From positions 78,827,648-78,891,647 of the forward strand of contig NC_077241.1 in the NCBI RefSeq assembly GCF_947179165.1: a DNA stretch of 64,000 nucleotides. Direction: 5' to 3'. The stretch comes from Solanum dulcamara (Eukaryota > Streptophyta > Magnoliopsida > Solanales > Solanaceae). The position numbers were made by a program, and so were the translations under genes. Positions 32,437 through 45,515 of this stretch are shown piece after piece. The notes under the pieces are model-generated. The model did no database searches. It saw nothing but the letters and a program-made list of their open reading frames with translations, and was not told the DNA's origin. Position 1 is the stretch's first letter. Each line of letters starts with the position of its first letter.

Positions 32437-35400
32437 CTACATTCTGTCGATAGGCTCCATATGGCCCTGCACGGCTAAGCGCTCTGACACATCAGCTAGT
32501 GATTTGAGGTTACACCGGATGAGGGCCTCGACAAAGTAGCATGTTTCATCCTTAGTATTCCCATCTGGTATATCCACCACGAATGACTCGACTACCATTG
32601 TTCCAGGCCTTCCGTCAATGACCTCTGGGTGAACAGTGATAATTGATGAGTAGTTCTGCAAGTTATGTGAAGAAACAGTAAGACAGTTACCATTTATCTC
32701 TTTGTTTTTACTTCCCAGAATGTTAACAGAAAGTATAGGTCACTTGTTGATACTTCACGCTTCACGATAGATTCTATGAGGGAAAAGTTACTGAAACATT
32801 CCTTTGATGGCAAGAGAACCCGCAGCCGCTGCCCTTCGGATGGGCACAGGATAAACATTCAAATGCGGATTCAAAATTTAGTTCTAACAGGTTCAAGGTT
32901 CTAAGTTCTTTGAGAGTAAGGGTAGAAAGAATGATATTTATACTAATTTCCGAGGATTTTCACATATATATATATATATATGGTCCAGATGGAAACATGC
33001 GGGTTCAATTGAACCCATTCCTAAAAGTATAGATCCGTCACTGCATCTACACTTCTTCAATACGAAGCAAAGAAAAGTAGAGAACAAATTTGCTAAATAC
33101 AGACGGCACGTTACCTATCTGCAATACTCTGTCTTCCTAATAAAAGGAGAGTCATAGAACATTTCAACATGCTAGGTACTTCCACAGAACAGACAGTTTG
33201 TTAGAACAGACTACAATATACTACCATAGAGTACCTATTCCTCTCAACTAGAGAATGGTAACAAGCAGCGCCTACGTGATATTTGAACACAAAAGGCCTG
33301 AGAACGCACTCCGTGTTAGTTAAGAGGACCGCCAAAAATCAGCCACAAAGTTCTCAGCTTTTCTGCATTGAACCTTGACATATAACACGCTGGACACATG
33401 TATTGTCACAGCTTTTGTTCAAGTACAAGAAATGATCACGATTTTTATATTTAAAGACACGGAAATTATTTTACGGTCGGAGGCGGTTTTGAACCTTTTA
33501 ACAGAGACAAGTTCAAAAAACTCTCAAGCTTAAGAAAGTACTGGGGCGGATTAGATTAAAAACAGCAAAAATTTAAGAACATTACAAATTTTCACACAGA
33601 AATCCAAAGAATGAACCACTCACCTCTGAAAACCAGGAAAGCAAGAAAGAACAAATAGTTAAACTTATTGCAGTAACATGCAGATAAAAGATGGCCGGAG
33701 CAACATGATTTTCACTATTGAAGATACATCCGACTTTGTATTCCTTCTTTAATGAAAACAAAACTTCAATTAGAAGCTCTAAACATGTCATCTCGACAAA
33801 ATTGCCAACACATATACTTTTATCTTTTGGATAATGTTGCCCACACATATAAATAAGCATCTAACATGCCTATTCCATACATATCAAATGAGAAGATAAA
33901 AGATTCATACCCTAAGCCTGTGATCTCCACCCACAATCTTTACACCAAAGATGTGCTTGTCATCATCTAGAAGCTCTAACCTCTCCTTGCTTGTGGTAGC
34001 TGGGAGTCCGGACTTAACATTCACTTCTCTAACACTTCCGATTTCAAGGTCCCCTTGCACGATGCACCTGCTAACAAATGGTTTGTACCTTTGTGGTTGA
34101 TCAAACCTCCTCACTAATGACCAAACCTATCAAATATACCAAAACCCAGTAAGTGCCCAGTGAAAACCATAGAAACCCAAAACAGTCAACTATTCTTCAA
34201 TCTTTTCCAATGATCAATTTGACAAGCCTGAACAGTTCAATTAAGAACATCAATGAAATTAGGCAATAAAATGATCAAAAGTCTTGAATTCTTTCAAACT
34301 CACTGTTTTTTTTCTACCTCAAAAACAGCTTAAAATACATTATGTCCAAAGAAAAAATGAGCTCTCTTTTCAGCAACCAAACCCCCCCCCCCCCCTAAAT
34401 CCACAATTATTTGTGGAAAGTGAAATTCATAATCTATGTTACCGGAAAACACTATTAAGGATTATTTTTTCAACCCTCCCTAGGAATTCCCACCCTTTTT
34501 GTTCCCTCGGTGACTCGAACCCACAACATCAAAGTTGGAGGTAGAGGGTGCTTACCATCCGAGTAACCCTTTGTTTCAATATATTAATCCCATCAATCAA
34601 GTTCCTTTTTTTCTCTGTCTACAATGTACAAGGTAAATCCTAACTGAAAAATACAATTGAAAACAACACCAAGTTGGAAAAAAAAAAGGATCAAATTTCA
34701 AATACTACAACTCTCAATCAACTTAAAACTAGATGGAGTCATCACTATAAATCATTCAAGATTCCCCTTCTCCTTTATTCTAATACTCAATTATAAAAAG
34801 CAGGAAAAAAAAAACATCAGTCGGATTCTCAATAAAAGGTCAATCACATACAGATCTGATCAAGAAAAGCTAAACTATGCATAAAAATCCAATCTTTTTT
34901 TCAAGAAACTGAATTGGGGCTACTTACAAAATGAACAAGAGCTCTGATATGCTTTACAAATGATAAATTGCACGAATTGTCCTAAAATAAACACAAAAAT
35001 CCGATTTTTTTCAAGAAAGTGAATTGGGATTACTTACAAGATGAAAAGGAGCTTGATATGCTTTACAAATGAGAAATTGCATTAATTGTCTTAAAATATA
35101 CATAAAAATCCAATCTTTTTTTTCAATAAATTGACTTGGGGCTACTTACAAGATGAATATGAGCTCTGATATGCTTTACAGATGAGAAATTGCACTAATT
35201 GTCCTAAAATAAACATAAAAATCCAATCTTTTTTCAAGAAACTGAATTGGGGCTACTTACAAGATGAACAAGATCTCTGATATGATTTACAAATGAGGAA
35301 TTGCAATAAAATAAACACAAAAATCCAATCTTTTTTTTCTCAATAAACAATTGGGGCTACTTACAAGATGAACAGGAGCTTTAATATGCTTTACAAGTGA

Positions 35401-35499
35401 TGAACTACACTGATTATCTCTAACATCATGTCTATGATGTCTCCTAATACACTCATCTTCACTACTAATCTTTCTCTCAACGTTCATTATGCTGACCAT
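32437..35499 (-). CDS. PYL9-like: PYL8/9-type abscisic acid receptor (PYR/PYL/RCAR family)
   Basis: Three exons (35365-35499, 33911-34126, 32437-32655) in phase 0 give 189 aa, the usual length for this subfamily. It is a START/Bet v I-fold ABA receptor acting in cytosol and nucleus. Hormone binding lets it dock on and inhibit clade-A PP2Cs, freeing SnRK2 kinases (established). Visible hallmarks are LVKHIKAPVHLVWSLVRRFD, Lys60 (ABA carboxylate contact), the gate loop SGLPA (84-88), the latch HRL (114-116), and the C-terminal helix ETCYFVEALIRCNLKSLADV. The close HIKAP...RRFDQPQ match points to the PYL7-10 branch rather than PYR1. Start at ATG 35499; ATG 35487 is an in-frame alternative. Intron 1 begins with tandem copies of the exon-1/intron-1 junction (see 34871-35430) and also holds a SINE; intron 2 holds a MITE-like stretch. 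Confidence 0.95.
32864..33050. mobile_element. Degenerate MITE-like repeat in intron 2 of the PYL gene
   Basis: From 'gcggattcaaaatttagtt' to 'atagatccgtcactgc' the ends are weakly inverted (GCGGATT / GATCCGTCACTG), as in the hAT MITE at 49057-49338. A (TA)n tract lies inside (32958-32981). Confidence 0.45.
34448..34575 (-). mobile_element. SolS-type tRNA-derived SINE
   Basis: On the minus strand an A-box region 'gttactcggatggtaagcacc' and a B box GGTTCGAGTCACC are spaced as in a tRNA-derived SINE, followed by 'gggtgggaattcctaggg'. It lies in intron 1 of the PYL gene, antisense to nothing (same strand as the gene). Confidence 0.6.
34871..35430 (-). repeat. Five-unit tandem array of the PYL exon-1/intron-1 junction
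   Basis: The last ~55 bp of exon 1 plus its 5' splice site and ~55 bp of intron are repeated about every 110 bp. Donors GTAAGTA start at 35364 (the authentic one), 35260, 35149, 35037 and 34927, giving spacings of 104, 111, 112 and 110 bp. Each unit keeps a recognisable exon-like part ('...tgtaaagcatatcagagctc...') before the donor. The extra units carry in-frame stops, and reading through the authentic donor meets a stop at about 35290. The array is therefore non-coding but full of decoy 5' splice sites. Confidence 0.85.
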
Positions 35500-38400
35500 C
35501 GCCGGAGTAAAAACAACGGCACTGACAACCTCTCAACGGCGAATAAAACTGGAAAAAAGGGTGGAAAAAGTGGAAAATGGAGGAAAAAATTCAGAAAAGG
35601 CCAAAAGACACCGCTATTAGAACCTCGAAATGAGTTTTCAATGGTCCAAATTTGATGAGTTTTTTTTATTATTTTATTTTTATCATCCACATCTATAATC
35701 CACTATTATTATTATTTTTTAATTAAAGAATAAGATAATTTTTGCAAGTGGGCCTTTTTAGTGGTGGGGTAAGTATTTGTTTTCTAAATTTAATTAATAT
35801 TTAGATCTAAAATGGGAAAACTAATTTTTACAAAAGTAGAAATTGATAATGTTATTAGAATAATATATTTGACGTTGTAAGATAATTGGATAAAAAAAAA
35901 TTATAATATTGTGCCCCCATCACTCATCAGCTTGAAAATATCTTGACTACTCCTTTATTATAATTTGTTTATTTAATTTTGACTTGACCGCAGAGTTTAA
36001 GTAAATAGATTTTGAAATTTTATGATTTTAAATTAAAGATATTTATAATTTATCAAAATCTATTTTAATTTTATAATTTTAAATATATCATATAAAAAAA
36101 TAGAATTTAACAACAGTCAAAAAAGACAGCTAAAAAATATATGACAAATAAGTTAAAATGGAATATTTTGTTGGATAGTTTTGTTCAAAATCAAATTATC
36201 CTGATTATAATTAAGATTGTCTACCACGTAATTTCATGTTTTTGATATAAAATCTATTCTAATTTAAATAGTAATTTAATACCTTCAACCAAATATACGA
36301 TAGATATAATCCTAAATTTGTATTCAAATAATCTGATTCATTCCTCCAACCAAGACATGAGTACCTAATGTAAGTCTCGAGTATGGACGTAAGTCCTATG
36401 AATCTTTAAATTTTTAATTTATAATATGATATGATAATATAATAACATAAAATTATAAAAATACATCAATAGTTTGTAATAATTACAAATATGATTAAGG
36501 AAACTCGTAGAAAATAAAACTTATAACATAACTATACAAGTGTAAATAATCTAATATCTTAACTTTCTAATAATAAAAGAATCATTATTTCTCAAATTAT
36601 TTTTTATCATACTATACAATTTATCCTCCTAAAAGGAAATAATCAATAAAACTTACAAGTATTACAATAAAATCATCACTCCATCGTGAATAACAATAAA
36701 ATCACGTTCAAATAGCTAAAGAAAATATGATAATTTTGAGACATATGACAAAATCATGAAGACCAATGCTAAGTGAAAAAGTAAAATAACACTGCGTATT
36801 TTAAAAAGAAATATTGCGTAATATTTAATCCTTCATAGTGTTACCAAATAGTAAAGATGTGATACTACAACTTGTTAGTTGAGTTACTCCAATCTTCTTA
36901 TCTCTACCTATTAAAAATATTAAGTATCATTCATTTATTCAAGAATCACGAGGGTCAACAGTGTTAACTAAGAATTTTAATACATAATTTGTGTAAGATT
37001 TGTTAGGCAAGCCCCGGACATTGGGCGTGCTTAAGGAACTTAAGTCTTGAGGCGTTTCCCCACCTCAGGGCGAGTCCCGAGGCGAGTTCCAATAGAGTCT
37101 TTTAAAATTCTGTTTAAAAATAAAAATTAGATAATTAAAAAGAAATTAATGCCTTCATTTCATTTAATGTGAAATGTTTAATTGGATGTACGTCTAGTGT
37201 AAAACGAAAGGAATAAAGATTCTTGCAATTTATAATTTCAAACATATATGATATTTGTATGATTCCGTTATAATGTCAATACAAATAAAACAAGGAATTC
37301 AAAATTAAATGATTTTAGGTATAAAAACATGTCTCATAAATAAAAAAGATGCATTATCAAGCATCTTTATCCTATTAAATTTGGATTCTAGTCAATTATT
37401 TTCTTCATTCCAATCAAATCGTTAGCCTACACTATTGGTAGAATGATTTGTTTTGTTCCTTTTTTTCTTTTTATTTTACCCTTGGTACTTGACGTTCATT
37501 TTGAAATTTAAATAATTTAAATTCGCATTGAAAAAATTTATTTTGAGGAATAACTCTATTAGAGACTAACAACTCCATATCCAACTCAAAATCAAAAGCT
37601 TTACGATTAAAGATAAAAAAAAAATATTTATTACTTCATCACAAATTTTTAATGGAAATAATTTACACCCGTGAGAAGTTGGATTTTAAATATCACATGA
37701 ATGATTATATATACAAGTTAATTTCTTTATACAACAAAACTATATATACAGAAAATTTGGGAGGTTTTTGATAAAAATATTACTAAAAGTTTCTTGTTTG
37801 CCCTTGAAGTTGATGTTCTATTAGACCTTATTTCTAAGTTTATTGATGCACTAAAAAATTAATTCTAGCACAACGTTCTTATATTATTGTAAAATAAAAA
37901 GAACTTGTGCCATGTGATTTATGTGTTGTGTGTCTCTTCGTAATTAAGGGGTCGCAGTGATCAGACTCAAATAGTTATTTACTAAAAAGAGAATATATAT
38001 TTTTGTAAAGTCGGAAATAATAATAATACTAATTATCAAATAATTGATAAAATTGAGAAAATAAAAGTTATCTTATCATATTTTATCAAAATTTAAAATT
38101 ATTTTTATGTATATTTAGTAGATATTGAATCCTCTATAACTTTTTCATTTTATTTTATTTTTATATTTTGAAAAACTTTTCATGAAATCTTGACTCTTGC
38201 TATTATTAACTTCAAAAGAAAAAAGACAGATAGTTAAGGAGGTGAAGGTGAAGCATGACATCTTGTTTTATTCAGTGAAAGTAACATATGTGGAAGAAAA
38301 TAAATGAAAAAAAGAAATATAGATAAAAAAAAGGGAAAAGAATACTAAAAATAGAAAAAATAATTAAATATGCACATAACATAGCGTGTATATCATTACT

Positions 38401-39103
38401 TTATCACGTATTTGAATATGACTTTTCACAAAGGTATATATATATTCAAAAATAATTTAGAGAGGATATTCTTCAGTAAACGTGAAATTGAAAATTTCAA
38501 ATAAATTTAAAGATCGATCTTATATTAAGTGAAATTTAGTCAAACAATCAAGCCAGCTGGTTCAATATAGAAAGAACAGAACGGCCTTAATTTTATATTA
38601 GCCTTGCCAATTTATTCATGGCATATTATCAATGAAACCATAAAAAAAATGTTATAGGAAATATCTTTGGGAAGAATTAGAAATTATCTTGAAATTATAA
38701 CAAAAGTTGAATATTGTGAATACATTGAATAAATATTACTACTAATAAACTACACACTTATTAAACTTCAAATTTTATTTAAATTATGTCGATTAGCAAA
38801 GTGCTTTAAATTGTAACCATTTGCATGGGTTACAAAAATTTGAAGTTATCAATGTTGTTTTCTTGGAGAATTCAATTTTATTTTGTCCTCACATATACGT
38901 TTTAACTCTTTGGTTTGTTGCTTCAGTGCTTTGTAATTCGTCATCTTTGTGAAAATAAGCTGGCAGATTACTATTTATTTTTTTTTAGCCGATATATATT
39001 AATTATAGGGGAAAATTTTAAAAATAATAAATATTTTAAGCTTAATAATTCTCTATGGATATAATTCCTGTAATTACTCTCTATAACTATATTTATGTTT
39101 TGC
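35500..39103. other. Gene-poor AT-rich stretch
   Basis: No gene model, LTR pair or clear repeat is seen. A GC-richer island at about 37005-37100 ('ggcaagccccggacattgggcgtgc', 'gaggcgtttcccc', 'gggcgagtcccgaggcgag') is probably a repeat fragment. ORFs are short and featureless. Confidence 0.5.
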
Positions 39104-39108
39104 CAATT

Positions 39109-40911
39109 TGTAACGACCCATTAGGTCGTTTTGAGTATTAGGAATTTTTAGTTCATAAAAGACTCAATTCATAAATTTTTAGATGGAATTTTGGACTATT
39201 CGATAACTACAATTAAGTAATTGAAGGGTGATTTTAGATAATTAATTTAGTTGGTGGGCTAAAGTGTTAAATTAGTTAATAACTTATACTACTTAGCCTA
39301 TATATTAGATAAGTTGGTGAAATTAGTATTGCCCTAGAACGTGACAAATTGCAGCCTCGCCAACGGAAATACAACTTTCAGGTAATGGCTAAACATATTC
39401 CCTTTCTACATGCTAGTTGCTAAGATAGGCTATACATATATATTATTAATTATTGGGTAATCACTATGATTACTATTACGTGAAAATGGATTGAGCATTA
39501 AGAAAGGAGGTTCTGCAACTTGGTTGCATAGTGCGTGGCCAATGTTGCTAATAATTATCTTGCCTTTTAGTTATTTTTAGTTAATTATCACAATTTAATT
39601 CAAGTTTTAATATATTGAGGTAGATAATTAAATAGTAGGTGTATTGTATTATATGAATACCCTTAAATTTATGTTATTTAGAGGAATTAAGACTTAACCC
39701 TAGGCTTGAGATTTTAAAAAAGTGATTATAGAATTGGGTGAGTTGTTGGGTCTAGGTTAAACATGTAAATAATATTGGTGTCTACAGACTAGTTTCTTAT
39801 AAATATTGTATAATTGATAGATTGGAATTGAAGGAAGGAAAGACATTCGTGAATTAGCTTGCTTGGATTCGGTTCTTCGATTGAGGTAGGTTATGGTTTT
39901 ATTCTATATCATAGATAGACTCTTAATAGTGATTGATATTCATTGAGTAATATGTGAAATTTACTACGCATTTAATTGTTGTGGTTTGGATGGTTGATAT
40001 GTTGTTGTGATTGGTCTGAAATCCCGAGGCCATGAAATCCATAATCTTGAACTTGCCCTATCAAAAAAGGGTGCCTTGAATAAAGAAGGCTTGATGAAAT
40101 ATTGTTAATGAAGTGGAATGTAATCATAAGGAATGATAAATTAAATATATTTGGATCGGGTGTCACGTTCCGACACAGTATATTTGGATCGGGTGTCACG
40201 TTCCGACACGGCATATTTGGATCGGGTGTCACGTTCCGACACAGTATATTTGGATCGGGTGTCACGTTCCGGCACGGTAATATTAAAGGGAAATAAATTA
40301 AAATTACTTAATGCTACCCAATCTCCAAAAACTCATATTTCAAAGAGTGTGGTGTGGAGGCTTGAGTCCTCATGTGTGATCTTGATATTGTTGACCGGTT
40401 ATGAAATTGTTTGTGGGTTGCCACCTGTTAAGTGTTGTTGTTGATTTCCCACTATTATTTTATGTATATTGATTTCTATTTTGAGTCGACCGATGATACC
40501 TACTCAGTACCTGTTGTCCTGTACTGACCCCTACTTGTATCTTTCTTGTTTTATTTTGTGGAGTGCAGCGAGTGTTCCACAGACTTCGACTCGACCTCAG
40601 CTCTAGTCAGTCTCAAGATCATCGGATTTCAGGGTGAGCTATCCTTCTAGCTCGTGATGAATTCTCCCGGTTATGACATGGTGTCTTTAGTTTTCGGACA
40701 CATTTTGTTATTTGTTTATTTTAGTGTTTGATACTTCCAGACTTAGTTTTAGAAATTAGATGTCCTTAATGTGATGACTTTCAGATTTTGGGGAAAAATA
40801 TATTTATTTGAGTTTCCGCGTTATTGTTATTAGTTGGGGTTTGTATCGTTGGTTCTCCCACCCAGAAGGTTAAGTGTGGGTGCCACTCACGACCCATTTT
40901 GGGTCGTGACA
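39109..40911 (+). repeat. Left LTR
   Basis: 1,803 bp, TGTAACGACC...GTGACA. Differences from the right LTR seen by eye: 39542 (A/C), 39544 (G/A) and 40892 (A/G). Contains a 4 x 33-bp tandem repeat. Confidence 0.95.
40147..40278. repeat. 33-bp tandem repeat x4 in left LTR
   Basis: Four units of 33 bp starting ATATTTGGATCGGGTGTCAC. Each contains GTGTC-N7-GACAC, an inverted repeat able to form a short hairpin or bind a dimeric factor. The last unit has one change (GGCAC). Confidence 0.9.
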
Positions 40912-40915
40912 AACT

Positions 40916-40927
40916 TGGTATCAGAGC
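40916..40927 (+). other. Primer binding site (initiator Met tRNA)
   Basis: TGGTATCAGAGC, complementary to the 3' end of plant initiator Met tRNA, begins four bases after the left LTR. Confidence 0.9.
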
Positions 40928-41269
40928 TTTAGGTTCGGTGATCTCATCACACAAGGACAGGTCTAGTAGAGTCTTGCGGAATGGTATGGGGACGCCTTTA
41001 CTTTTCTTCGAGAGGCTACGGGACCTTAGGAAAACTCCATTCCTTCTTTCTTTCGTGCTATTACTTGAATCCAATTGGTATCTAGGTGATACAAATTGGT
41101 ATCTAACCTTCTTCACTCTATTTTCGCAAATGATCAGAACTAAAACAATAGCATCGCCTGAGCCAGCCATTAGGGCTGTAGCTAAAGGTGGTTAGTGACG
41201 AGAGATCGTGGTAGAGATCACACGAGAAAGCCCACCAGGGGCAGAGATCAGGCAGCTAGGAAACGTCTT

Positions 41270-42410
41270 CTAACTTCTTCATAGAGAAGTATATCCCCCG
41301 AACCTAGAGGGACAAGAGGGGAGATGAGTTCCAAAATATAAAGCAAGGAAAGATATTCGTTGTAGCCTGTGAGATCAGGTTTCGTGCCTTATCCAAATAT
41401 GCAACCTTGCTTCAGTCCAGTAGAGCGGATTTTACCACTTTGTGAAAGGATTATGGTTAGAATCTCTATTGCAGTTTCATAGATTGAGTGTATATCAAAA
41501 AGGGTAAGGATATGACTACTATAATGATATCGATGCTTACTTGGTTAGATTATGGATTGTGTTACTTCTACTAGCGACCTGACCTATGAAAGAATGTATA
41601 TCGCTTGGGATAGAGATAGAATGGGTTGAATTTGATAATGTTTTGTAGTTATTCAATGAGTAAGAAGGTGCAGATCATTTGAGGTACAATCTTCTCAATA
41701 GGTATAATATGTTCTAGGGGTATATTTTAGATATGATTAATGCGTTTAGGTTGTTGAGTATATTTCAAACATTCTAGATAAGGATCGGTGACTTTATCAT
41801 AAGCTCTGAGAGAGTGGATCGATATAGGAACGACAAGATTATGGGTACAGGAAGACCCAACAAGTAAACTTGGGTAAAGGCAATCGAAGATTTTAGTAAG
41901 AACATGCATATAAAATTGGATTAGACCTTTGAAAGTGGATTATTTTGTGATAGAGGTAGAGGGGGTGAAGCCAGATAGCTTCGCAATAGAGCCCATTGTT
42001 ATGCTTTCCCCGGGAGGTCAGAGGCAGAGACAGTCGATGCTATTATCACATGTACTCTTATGGTCTGCGATAACTTGGCTTTCGTATTGTTTGATCCTGG
42101 ATTCACATTTTCTTATGTATCTTCCATATTTGCTGATGGACTCGATTTACATTGTGACTTACTTAACATGCCTATTCATGTTTCTAGTATCGTTGGTAAG
42201 TCTGTGCTAGTTGAGAAAGTGTATAGGTCTTGCCTTGTGACTTTTGTGGGGAGCAGAACTTATGTAGATTTGATTATTTTAGAGATGGTTGACTTTGATG
42301 TAATCTTGGGTATGACTTGGCTCTCTCCAAATTTTGTTATCTTAGATTGTAATGCTAAGATTGTGACATTAGCCAAGCCTAGGATGGATTTTGGTGTGGG
42401 AGGGTGACTA
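41270..42410 (+). pseudogene. Gag remnant and aspartic protease of the retrotransposon
   Basis: Around 41280-41420 a broken reading resembles the capsid region of chromovirus Gag, with stops and frame changes. No zinc-knuckle can be read. At 42060-42407 an open stretch covers the retropepsin-like protease. Its active-site position reads DPG instead of the expected DSG/DTG, which should abolish catalysis. The downstream flap/ILGMTWL region is still recognisable. Confidence 0.7.
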
Positions 42411-45400
42411 TCTTTCCGCCCCAGTTTGGATTATCTTTTTTCTTTGTGCTAAGAGGTTGGTGAGTAAGGGTTGTTTAGCCTTCCTAACACATCTCAGGGA
42501 TGACAGTTCTGAAGTGTCATCGATTGAGTCTATTTTAATTGTACGTGAGCTTATGAATATTTTCCCCGTAGACTTATCTGGTATGCCACCTGATAGGGAT
42601 ATAGATTTTTATATCGACCTGGAGCCCGGTACTCGCCCTATTTCCATTCCACCTTATAGAATGACCCCGGCTGAGTTGAGGGAGTTAAAGGCCCAACTTC
42701 AGGAGTTGTTGGGTAGATGTTTTATTAGACCGAGTGCCTCTCCTTGGGGTGCTCTAGTTTTTATTTATGAAGAAGAAGGATGGTAGCCTTCGTATGTGCA
42801 TAGACTACAGGCAGCTAAACAAGGTAACTATTAAAAATAGGTATCCCTTTCCTCGCATTGATGACTTATTCGATCAGTTGGAGGGTGCTTGTGTTTTCTC
42901 AAAAATGATTTGAGGTCCGATTATCATCAGCTGAAAATATGGGTAACAGATGTACCAAAGACTGCTTTTCGAACCAGCATGGACACTATGAATTTTTGGT
43001 AATGTCTTTTGGGCTTACAAATGCGCCTGCTGCTTTCATGAGTCTGATGAATGGAATATTTAAGCCATATTTGGACCTCTTTGTTATTGTTTTTATTGAT
43101 GATATATTGATCTACTCAAAGAGCCAAAAAGAACATGAAGAGCATCTGAGAACTGTTCTGGGATTGTTAAGGGAGAAGAGGTTATATGCCAAATTCTCCA
43201 AGTGTGAGTTCTGGCTTGATTCAGTGTCTTTCTTAGGGCACGTGGTTTCTAAAGATGGAGTGATGGTGGATCCCCAAAAGATTGAAGCAGTGAAGAGTTG
43301 GGCAAGGCCCACTAATGTCTCAGAGGTAAGGAGTTTTATTGGTTTGGCTAGTTACTACCGCCGGTTCGTCAAGGGATTTGCTTCTATTGCTTCCCAGCTG
43401 ACTAATCTGACCAAGCAGAAAGTTCCATTTGTATGGTCGGATGAGTGTGAAAAGAGCTTTCTGAAACTCAAGACCTTATTGACTACTGCACTAATTCTTG
43501 CCCTGCCAGTAGAAGGTAAGAATTTCATTGTTTATTGTGATGCATCATATTCTGGTTTAGGTGCAGTGCTAATGCAGGAGAAGAAGGTAATTGCCTATGC
43601 TTCAAGGCAATTGAAGGTGCATGAGCGTAATTACCCCACTCATGATTTAGAGTTGGCTGTGGTTGTATTTGCATTGAAGCAGTGGAGACATTATCTATAT
43701 GGGGTAAAATGTGAAGTGTATACAGATCATCGCGGTTTACAACATGTATTCACTCAGAAAAACTTGAACTTGAGGCAGAGGAGGTGGATGGAATTGCTAA
43801 AGGACTATGATATCACTATTCTTTATCATCCAGGAAAAGCTAATGTAGTGGCTGATGCCTTGAGAAGAAAATCAGGGAGCATGGGGAGTTTAGCTCATTT
43901 GCAGGTTTCCAGACGTCCATTGGCTAGAGAGATTCAAACTCTGGCTAATGACTTTATGAGGCTGGAAGTAACTGAGAAGGGAGGATTTTTGGCCTGTGTG
44001 GAGGCAAGATCTTCTTTCCTTGACAAGATTAAAGAAAAGCAATTTGAAGATGAGAAGCTGAGTCGAATTCGTGATATGGTCTTGCGGGGAGAGGCCAAGG
44101 AGGCTGTGATCGATGAGGAAGGCATCTTGAGGATTAAGGGGCGGGTATGTGTGCCTCGTATTGATAATTTAATTCAGACTATTCTTGCAGAGGCTCATAG
44201 TTCGAGGTACTCTATACATCCTGGTGCAACCAAGATGTATCGCGATCTGAGACAACATTATTGGTGGAGCAGAATGAAACGTGACATTGCTGATTTTGTT
44301 GCCTACTGTCCAAATTGTCAGCAGGTAAAATATGAACACCAAAGGCCTGGAGGGACACTTCAGAGAATGCCCATTCCTGAATGGAAGTGGGAAAGGATTG
44401 CAATGGATTTTGTGGTCGGCCTTCCAAAGACATTAGGTAAGTTTGATTCAATATGGGTGATTGTTGATAGGTTAACTAAGTCTGCTCACTTCGTTCCAGT
44501 CAAGGTGACGTATGATGCCGAAAAGTTAGCCAAACTCTATATCCGCGAGATTGTTCGATTACATAGAGTTCCGATATCTATCATATCAGATAGAGGTACG
44601 CAATTTACTTCTAACTTTTGGAGGACCTTGCATACTGAGTTAGGTACTATATTGGATCTTAGCACTACATTTCACCCTCAGATCGATGGGAAGTCTGAGA
44701 GGATAATTCAAGTTCTAGAGGATATGCTTCGTGCATGCGTGATAGATTTTGGCGGTCATTGGGATCAATTCCTATATTTGGCAGAGTTTTCGTACAATAA
44801 TAGCTATCACTCGAGTATTGATATGGCTCAGTTTGAGGCATTATATGGGAGGAGATGTAGGTCTCCTATTGGTTGGTTTGATGCGTTTGAGGTGAGACTC
44901 TGGGGAACTGATCTTTTGAGGGAATCACTAGAGAAGGTGAAATTCATTCAGGAGAAGCTTCTAGCAGCTCAGAGCAGGCAGAAGGAGTATGCAGATCAAA
45001 AGGTCGGGGACATGGAGTTTATGGAGGAAGAACAAATATTGTTGAAGGTTTCACCCATGAAGGGTGTGCTGAGATTCGGTAAGCGAGGTAAGCTCAGTCT
45101 AAGGTATATTGGGCCATTTGAAGTCCTTAAGCATGTTGGAGAGGTGGCCTATGAATTGGCTTTGCCTCCAGGTTTATCTGGAGTGCACCCAGTGTTTCAT
45201 GTATCTATGCTAAAGAAATATCATGGTGATGGAAACTATATTATTCGTTGGGATTCGGTCTTGCTTGATGAGAATTTATCTTATGAGGAGGAGCCTGTGG
45301 CTATTCTTGATAGGGAGGTTCGCAAGTTGAGATCAAGGGAAATTGCGTCTGTAAAAGTTCAATGGAAGAATCGTCCAGTTGATGAGTCCACTTGGGAGAT

Positions 45401-45503
45401 TGAGGTTGATATGCGTGGAAGATATCCGCATTTGTTCGTCGAGTCAGGTTCCCTTTTCTATCCTCGCACTTCTTTTGATCGTTCGGGGACGAACGATGGG
45501 TAA
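42391..45503 (+). pseudogene. Pol: reverse transcriptase, RNase H, integrase, chromodomain
   Basis: The N-terminal part of reverse transcriptase is open to 42786. Frame is lost near 42770 and again near 42905. A long open frame (42939-45503, 854 codons) then carries the rest. RT active site [10 protein letters not shown] is at about residue 52. RNase H starts at VYCDASYSG. The integrase HHCC zinc region ends ...YCPNCQQ, and its DDE residues lie in [14 protein letters not shown] and GKSERIIQ. A chromodomain-like tail follows. The RT is therefore split, although everything downstream looks intact. Confidence 0.9.
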
Positions 45504-45515
45504 ATTGGTATCTAT

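Noticed and set aside
40147..40278. CRISPR-like regular repeats
   Set aside because: Eukaryotic LTR with contiguous 33-bp units and no spacers.
39972..40444. Repetitive small ORFs in both LTRs
   Set aside because: They come from the 33-bp tandem repeat, whose length is a multiple of three; same in the right LTR.
40781..41195. ORFs spanning the left LTR end and primer site
   Set aside because: They cross the LTR/internal boundary and contain no Gag domain.
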